A DNA stretch of 64,000 bases from Arachis hypogaea (taxonomy: Eukaryota; Streptophyta; Magnoliopsida; Fabales; Fabaceae): NCBI RefSeq assembly GCF_003086295.3, contig NC_092046.1:101287363-101351362 (forward strand). Direction: 5' to 3'. The notes below the pieces were generated by a model that saw only the letters and a list, made by a program, of their open reading frames with translations, was not told the origin of the DNA and made no database searches. A program made the position numbers and the translations under genes. Shown here in pieces: positions 58,429 through 64,000 of the stretch. Positions within the stretch are counted from its first letter, which is position 1, and each line of letters opens with the position of its first letter.

Positions 58429-60111
58429 TGGTGAGCAGAAATCGTGACGGTTCCATTCCTTGGTAACGGCGCTGAAAACTTTATACGCACGTTCATAATC
58501 TTAATTCTTTGTCACAACTTCGCACAACTGACCAGCAAGTGCACTGGGTCGTCCAAGTAATAAACCTTACGTGAGTAAGGGTCAATCCCACGGAGATTGT
58601 CGGCTTGAAGCAAGCTATGGTCACCTTATAAATCTCAGTTAGGCGGATTCAAATGGATATAGATTTTTAATAATTAAAAGATAAATAAAACATAGATTAG
58701 GATAGAGATACTTATGTAATTCATTGGTGAGAATTTCAGATAAGCGTATAGAGATGCTTTCGTTCCTCTGAACCTCTGTTTTCCTGCTGTCTTCATCCAA
58801 CCATTCCTACTCCTTTTCATGGCAAGCTTTATGTAGGACATCACCGTTGTCAATGGCTACATCCCATCCTCTCTGTGAAAATGGTCTAATGCGCTGTCAC
58901 TGCATGGCTAATCATCTGTCGGTTCTCGATCATACTGGAATAGGATTTACTATCCTTTTGCGTCTATCACTACGCCTAGCACTCGCGAGTTTGAAGCTCG
59001 TCACAGCCATCCCTTCCCAGATCCTACTCGGAATATCACAGACAAGGTTTAGACTTTCCGGATCTCAAGAATGGCCATCCATGGGTTCTAACTTATACCA
59101 CGAAGATTCTAATATCTCAGACTCGGTCCTCTGTATTAGATATCTAAGAGATACTCATTCTAGCTTGTTTGCATGTAGAACGGAAGTGTTTGTCAGGCAC
59201 GCGTTCATAAGTGAGAATGATGATGAGCACCACATAATCATCACATTCATCATGTTCTTGGGTGCGAATGGATATCTTAGAATAAGAATAAGCTTGAATT
59301 GAATAGAAAAATAGTAGTACTTTGTATTAATTCATGAGGAACAGCAGAGCTCCACACCTTAATCTATGGTGTGTAGAAACTCTACCGTTTGAAAATACAT
59401 AAGTGATAATGGTCCAGACATGGCCGAATGGCCAGCCCCCATGAAAGTCTAAGATAGCATAAAAACTAATCAAAGATCCCCTACAAAGATAGTAAAAAGT
59501 CCTATTTATACTAAACTAGTTACTAGGGTTTACAGAAATGAGTAAATGATGCAGAAATCCACTTCCGGGGCCTACTTGGTGTGTGCTTGGGCTGAGCATT
59601 GAGCTTTACACGTGTAGAGGTCTTTCTTGGAGTTGAACGCCAGTTTGTAACCTGTTTCGGGCGTTTAACTCCACTTTGCAACCTGTTTCTGGCATTTGAC
59701 TCCAGAATGCAGCATGGAACTGGCATTCAACGCCAGTTTACGTCATCTATCCTTAATCAAAGTATGAACTATTATATATTGCTGGAAAGCCCTGGATGTC
59801 TACTTTCCAACGCAATTGAGAGCGCGCCATTTAGAGTTCTATAGCTCTAGAAAATTCACTTTGCGTGCAGGGAGGTCAGAATCCAACAGCATCTGCAGTC
59901 CTTCTTCAACCTCTGAATATGATTTTTGCTCAAGTCCCTCAATTTCAGCCAGAAATTACCTGAAATCATAGAAAAACACACAAACTCATAGTAAAGTCCA
60001 GAAATGTGATTTTTATTTAAAAACTAATAAAAATATACTAAAAACTAACTAAATCATACTGAAAACTATGTAAAAATAATACCAAAAAGCGTATAAATTA
60101 TCCGCTCATCA
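58429..60111 (-). repeat. 5' LTR of element E
   Basis: 1683 bp, the same length as the 3' LTR, with a few dozen substitutions by eye, so E is clearly older than C. TGGCGTTNAACGCCA-type palindromes near 59630-59740. Confidence 0.95.
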
Positions 60112-60116
60112 GTCTC

Positions 60117-60313
60117 TCAATCAGACTTTCCCAAAACTCTTCAATTTTAGCCAGAAAATAACTAAAATCATCATAAGACACACAAACTCAAAGTAGAATC
60201 TAAAATTGTGAATTTTGCACTAAAACCTATGAAAATATAATAAAACATAAACAAAACATAATGAAAACTATATGAAAATGATGCCAAAAAGCGTATAAAA
60301 TATATGCTCATCA
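60117..60313 (-). repeat. Solo LTR F, right part
   Basis: Continues LTR F after E and the duplication copy GTCTC; ends ATATGCTCATCA. Its terminal hairpin (sense AGCATATA, loop, TATACGCT) resembles that of E. Confidence 0.75.
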
Positions 60314-60639
60314 AAACCTAGAAAGATTAAGATAATAGAACAATAAAATATAAAGTGAGTTGAACTAAAAACAAGAATTAAAACTTGGATCTAAGAAAAT
60401 TTGACCTAACCTAACCTAAATTCTAGAGAGAAGAGAAAGATTCTCTCTCTAGAATTCTAACCTAAAACATGATGAAAAACTAAACTATGACTCCTCCTCC
60501 CATTCCCTTCCAATTCTTGGGTTCAAAAGCACCAGAAATGAGTTAGATTTGGGCCTCTTTCAGCTCAGAAATTGCCCCCAGTGTATTGCCCTTAATGAGG
60601 TCACGTGCCGCTTGTCACGCGTACGCGTCGGTCACACGT
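60314..60639 (-). repeat. LTR G, right part (interrupted by H)
   Basis: Resumes after LTR F and runs to GTCACACGT, within a CG-rich palindrome cluster, where H starts. The remainder lies outside the window. Confidence 0.65.
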
Positions 60640-62137
60640 TGACGGGTGAAAAATCATCGGTAAAAATTTTAACAAAAATAATCACGTTGTAAGTACGGAT
60701 CTAAACTGACAATTAAACCTCAATCAAATTTAGTTTGTTTGTCACTTAAGCAAACCCAATAAAATTAACCGAAGTATTTAAACCTCGGGTCGTCTCTCAA
60801 GGAATTGTAGGGAAGTCTGCTACTATTGGTTATGAGATAGTATATTTTTGGGTTTTTAAGTGTTGAACAAGGAATGTAAATGACAAGAAAATAAACTATT
60901 AATTAAGAAAAGTCCTAGCAAGGATTGATAATTGGAATTCCTATCCCCATTATCATAGTCACTTGTGATGGTAATTGCCTTTTACTCTCACTTAGTTAAC
61001 CTCTAACAATTGAAGGTAAGTCAAGTGAGCAATTCAACTTGAGTCCACAAGTCCTAATCAAAGACTAGAGTTAGTGAAGCTCAAGCCAACTAGCAACTTT
61101 CAATCACCAAACAACAAGAGACTTTGACAATTCAAGAGTCTCCAATTTACTCAATCTAAGCTAAGAACATAAAAAGCTAATTTAAAATCCAACCAAGCAT
61201 TTTATCAAACACTTGGAAGGCACAGAATGAAAGCATAGAAAAGAAATAAGAGAATGTAAAATCTAAAACTAATAATTGCAAAATCAATGATAACAATTAA
61301 CGGAAGAAGCAATAAACATGAAATACCTCAAATTGCATTAAAAGGGAAATCAAATCTAACATGAGAATTCATAAACTAAATTGGCAACATAAAGTAATCA
61401 ACAAGGGAAATAAATAAACTAGAATTCTAGAACAATTAAAAGTAGAAGAAAAACTAAATTGAAATAAGATAGAATTCAGAAATTGAAAAAGAAAAAAACT
61501 AAAAACCCTAAAACCTAGAGAGAGGAGAGAGCCTTTCTCTCTTGATAACTAAATCTAAAACCTAAAATTGTGAATGAATTGTTGAATGAATGTTCCCTCA
61601 CTTTGCAGCCCCTATTTTGTGTTTTCGGGCTTGGAACTGGGCCAAAACAGTCCAGAAATCGCCCTCAGTGTTTTCTGATATCTGCAGCACGTGACGCTCT
61701 GTCACGCATATGCGTCGCCCACGCGTATGCGTCACTTGACAAAATTCTGGTCATGCGTACGCGTCATGTAACACATACGCGTCGCTCGTCTGCTGCACTG
61801 GTCACGCATACGCATCGCCCAGGCGTACGCGTCGATGCTAGCATCTCAAAATATCATTTTCTTGCATTCCTTCCACTTTTGCATACTTCCTTTTTGTTCT
61901 CTAAGCCATTCCTGCCCTATAAACCCTGTAAACACTCAGCAAACATATCACGGCATCGAATGGTAATAAGAGGGGATTAAAATTAGAAAATTTAAGGCTA
62001 AAGAAGCATATTTTCAATTATAGTACAAAATTTGGAAGGAAAATGTAAAACATGCGAATTATATGAATAAGTGTGAGAATAATGGATAAAATCTACTAAA
62101 TTACGCATAAGATAAACCCTAAAAATGGGGTTTATCA
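60640..62137 (-). repeat. 3' LTR of element H
   Basis: Starts TGACGGGTGAAAAATC and ends GGGGTTTATCA. In sense it opens with GATAAACCC pairing to GGGTTTATC, as in A. CG-rich palindrome cluster at about 61685-61835. Confidence 0.88.
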
Positions 62138-62174
62138 ATCTCCCTACACTTAAACATTAGCATGTCCTCATGCT
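62138..62174 (-). promoter_or_regulatory. Terminal hairpin plus PPT of H
   Basis: On the minus strand AGCATG, loop AGGA, CATGCT (62174-62159), then TTTAAGTGTAGGGAGAT abutting the LTR. Confidence 0.78.
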
Positions 62175-63850
62175 AAGCTCAAGAGAACCAAAAGAGTGAA
62201 GGCCGAATGGTGGAACATATGCAAGCTACCTACATGCATCATGCTATTTTAATTACTATCTATCTATCTATATATATAAGCATATATGTGGTCAAAGTGA
62301 GTTAAATTTCTAAGAAATCATATATGCACAATCAAGGACTAAATCAATCATATCAAAGCACATTCACAATTGAGTTGAGTTAATCAAAAGAGTTCACAAG
62401 CTTGCAAGACAAACAATGTTCAAATATGGACATATGGAAATGAGCAATTGAACCCTCACTGGATTTGTATATGCACTCTAATCACTCAAGTGTTTGGGGT
62501 TAAACCACTCAAATCTCCTCTAATCATGCTTTCTAAAACTTTGTTCTTCATCTAACCAAGCAACAATTATCAAGTGTACAAATGCAAGTATCATGAGGGC
62601 TTTTCAAGGTTGTAATGGTGCTAAGGTAAGGATGAGGATATATGTATGGCCAAGTGAGCTATCATATGAATCTTTGACTAACCTAAGTTCTCACCTAACA
62701 CAAACACACACTCTATAAAATTCTAAAGTCAAGCTTAGCCACCCAAAATCTCACTTTTGCATATTTTTACACACTCATGTATCAATTCTAATTCCATCAC
62801 ATATGCATTGATTTTCTTATTGAACTTAACAATTTTCGCTTTTTCTTCTTTTTTTTTTATTTTTTATTTTTTTTTAGTTTTTTTTCTATATATATGAAAG
62901 CATAATATATCAATGCATATGGTTTTTATAATTTTACACAAGTAAGCACCCAAATTTTGAATATTTGTAAATAAAACAAAACACATTCTCATCAACCAAA
63001 GTTCCCACATTTTCCCACACTTAGTTGACACACACTCAATATCTTAAGCTAACCAAAGATTCAAATAGGGTAATTAATTATTTTTCTGCTTAAGGCTAGT
63101 GATGTGGTAATATAAAGAACAAAGGGGATTAAAAAGGCTCAAAGTGGTAAACAAAGGTAAACGGAATGGTAGGCTATTTGGGATAAGTGAGCTATAATCA
63201 AATGATGGCCTCAATCACATATATGCATGAGTATACACTAAATAATGGACATATAGAATGGAAAAAACCAAACATTGCAATCATAGAGAAGAAAACACAC
63301 AAGAATAAAAATCACGGTTAAATAATATAACCATGCAATTAAGCTCAAAATCTCACAGGTTGTGTGTTCTTAGCTCAAAAACCATATTCCAAACTATACA
63401 TATATATCATGCAAGTCTCAAAAAGTTTCAACTCAGTTCAATGTGAATCCTAAATGCCCATTCTAAGAAAAATGTATTTCTTGAAATTTTCATCAAATTG
63501 ACCAATATTTATTATATATATATTAAATGAAATGTTGTGATTATGAAAAGTTATTAAAAATTTTTAGTCTACTCCCTATTTTCAATCAAACCAAATTGTC
63601 ATATGCAAAAGGGTAAACCAAGCTCAATGATCCATATTTTTCCAAATCACAACTAATAAACTAAAAGTGCAATTCAAACTAAAAGTCTAAGATATATACA
63701 AGCCAAAGTATAAAATGCAACAAAGTAAAAATAAACAAAAGTACAATAAAGTAAAAATGTGCAAGTACTAAAAGAAAAATAAAACAAAATAAAGCAAAAT
63801 AGAACAAAAGTCTGAAATGGTTCATCAAAATATAGACTCCGCTGATGATG
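62175..63850 (-). other. 3' non-coding region of H
   Basis: AT-rich, homologous to the zones in B and D, with a T-rich run near 62845-62885. No gene seen. Confidence 0.7.
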
Positions 63851-63892
63851 GCGACCTCCCAACACTTAAATAACAGCATCATCCTCGATGCT
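63851..63892 (-). promoter_or_regulatory. Internal hairpin plus PPT-like tract of H
   Basis: On the minus strand AGCATC, loop GAGGAT, GATGCT (63892-63875), then TTTAAGTGTTGGGAGGTC. Confidence 0.7.
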
Positions 63893-63899
63893 CCTGAAA

Positions 63900-64000
63900 T
63901 CAAGTTGGGTGAGCGAGGTCAACGTTTGCACCTCTATCGTTGCCTGTCGAAGGATGTGCCTCTAGCTCTGTCGGCTGTGGCTGTGCAGGTGCCTGTGGCT
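63900..64000 (-). pseudogene. C-terminal tail of env-like ORF of H (partial)
   Basis: One minus-strand frame is open from the window edge to TGA at 63900-63902: a Pro/Gln-rich stretch ending ANVDLAHPT. It matches the tail style and position of the B env-like ORF. Intactness of the rest is unknown, so 'pseudogene' only marks partial status. Confidence 0.5.

Larger units (their letters stand above)
27020..60111 (-). mobile_element. Element E: Athila-like gag-protease element, split by D
   Basis: LTRs 27020-28702 and 58429-60111 are both 1683 bp, with perfect duplication GTCTC at 27015-27019 and 60112-60116. About 9.4 kb without D. In its sense: 5' LTR, PBS, long AT-rich leader, gag (interrupted by D), protease, post-ORF hairpin, palindrome array, pyrimidine-rich tract, internal hairpin, truncated third ORF, 3' region, terminal hairpin with PPT-like tract, 3' LTR. 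No RT, RNase H or integrase is present between protease and third ORF, so it is non-autonomous. Its gag resembles that of C. Confidence 0.95.
60640..64000 (-). mobile_element. Element H: Athila-like retrotransposon, 3' part only
   Basis: 3' LTR 60640-62137, terminal hairpin-PPT, a conserved 3' region, internal hairpin-PPT and the start (C-terminus) of an env-like ORF leaving the window. Expected duplication copy CACGT (60635-60639); its partner is outside. Confidence 0.88.

Overview
The window is plant DNA, most likely from a legume and by my recollection of its repeat vocabulary probably Arachis (peanut). It contains no host gene, tRNA or rRNA gene that I can support. It is a stack of Ty3/gypsy LTR retrotransposons inserted into one another. 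Most are Athila-like: LTRs of 1.45-1.82 kb starting TGAT and ending TCA, primer-binding sites matching the 3' end of plant tRNA-Asp, and an extra env-like third ORF. The oldest layer is a decayed Tat/Ogre-like element.

Layout. Layer T is the Tat/Ogre-like element: pol on the minus strand at 22181-24871 and an antisense ORF on the plus strand at 1-585 plus 20220-21359. Its antisense-ORF intron is split by element A (641-20196, +). A is split by element B (5698-17368, -, TSD ACAAG), and B contains solo LTR S (8547-10007, +, TSD TTGTT). On the other side T's reverse transcriptase is cut at 24872 by LTR G. G is interrupted by solo LTR F (25696-27019 plus 60117-60313) and by element H (60640 to beyond the window end). 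F is interrupted by E (27020-60111, -, TSD GTCTC), E's gag by D (32529-56180, -, TSD ATGGA), and D's pol by C (38340-49224, +, TSD ATGGC). That is a six-level nest T>G>F>E>D>C beside a four-level nest T>A>B>S.

Coding capacity differs between elements. C is young and nearly complete (gag 589 aa, pol 1244 aa, LTRs differing at only about a dozen sites by eye) but has no third ORF and has one UAA between gag and pol. D has a dead gag-pol but an intact 417-residue env-like ORF. E keeps only gag and protease. A and B have no gag-pol; they carry a Pro/Tyr-rich, then acidic, then Trp-rich ORF of unknown function, and B also keeps an env-like ORF. These three look non-autonomous, presumably mobilised by relatives such as C or D.

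The most interesting signal is non-coding. In five families the polypurine tract beside the 3' LTR is preceded by a small hairpin with a purine tetraloop and covarying stem. In A, B, D, H and E a second hairpin-plus-PPT copy lies inside the element near the third ORF. A separate covarying hairpin follows the main ORF stop codon by about 25-40 nt in five elements. CpG-bearing palindrome arrays of three different sequence types occupy the same interval of the LTR, about 300-500 nt from its 5' end.
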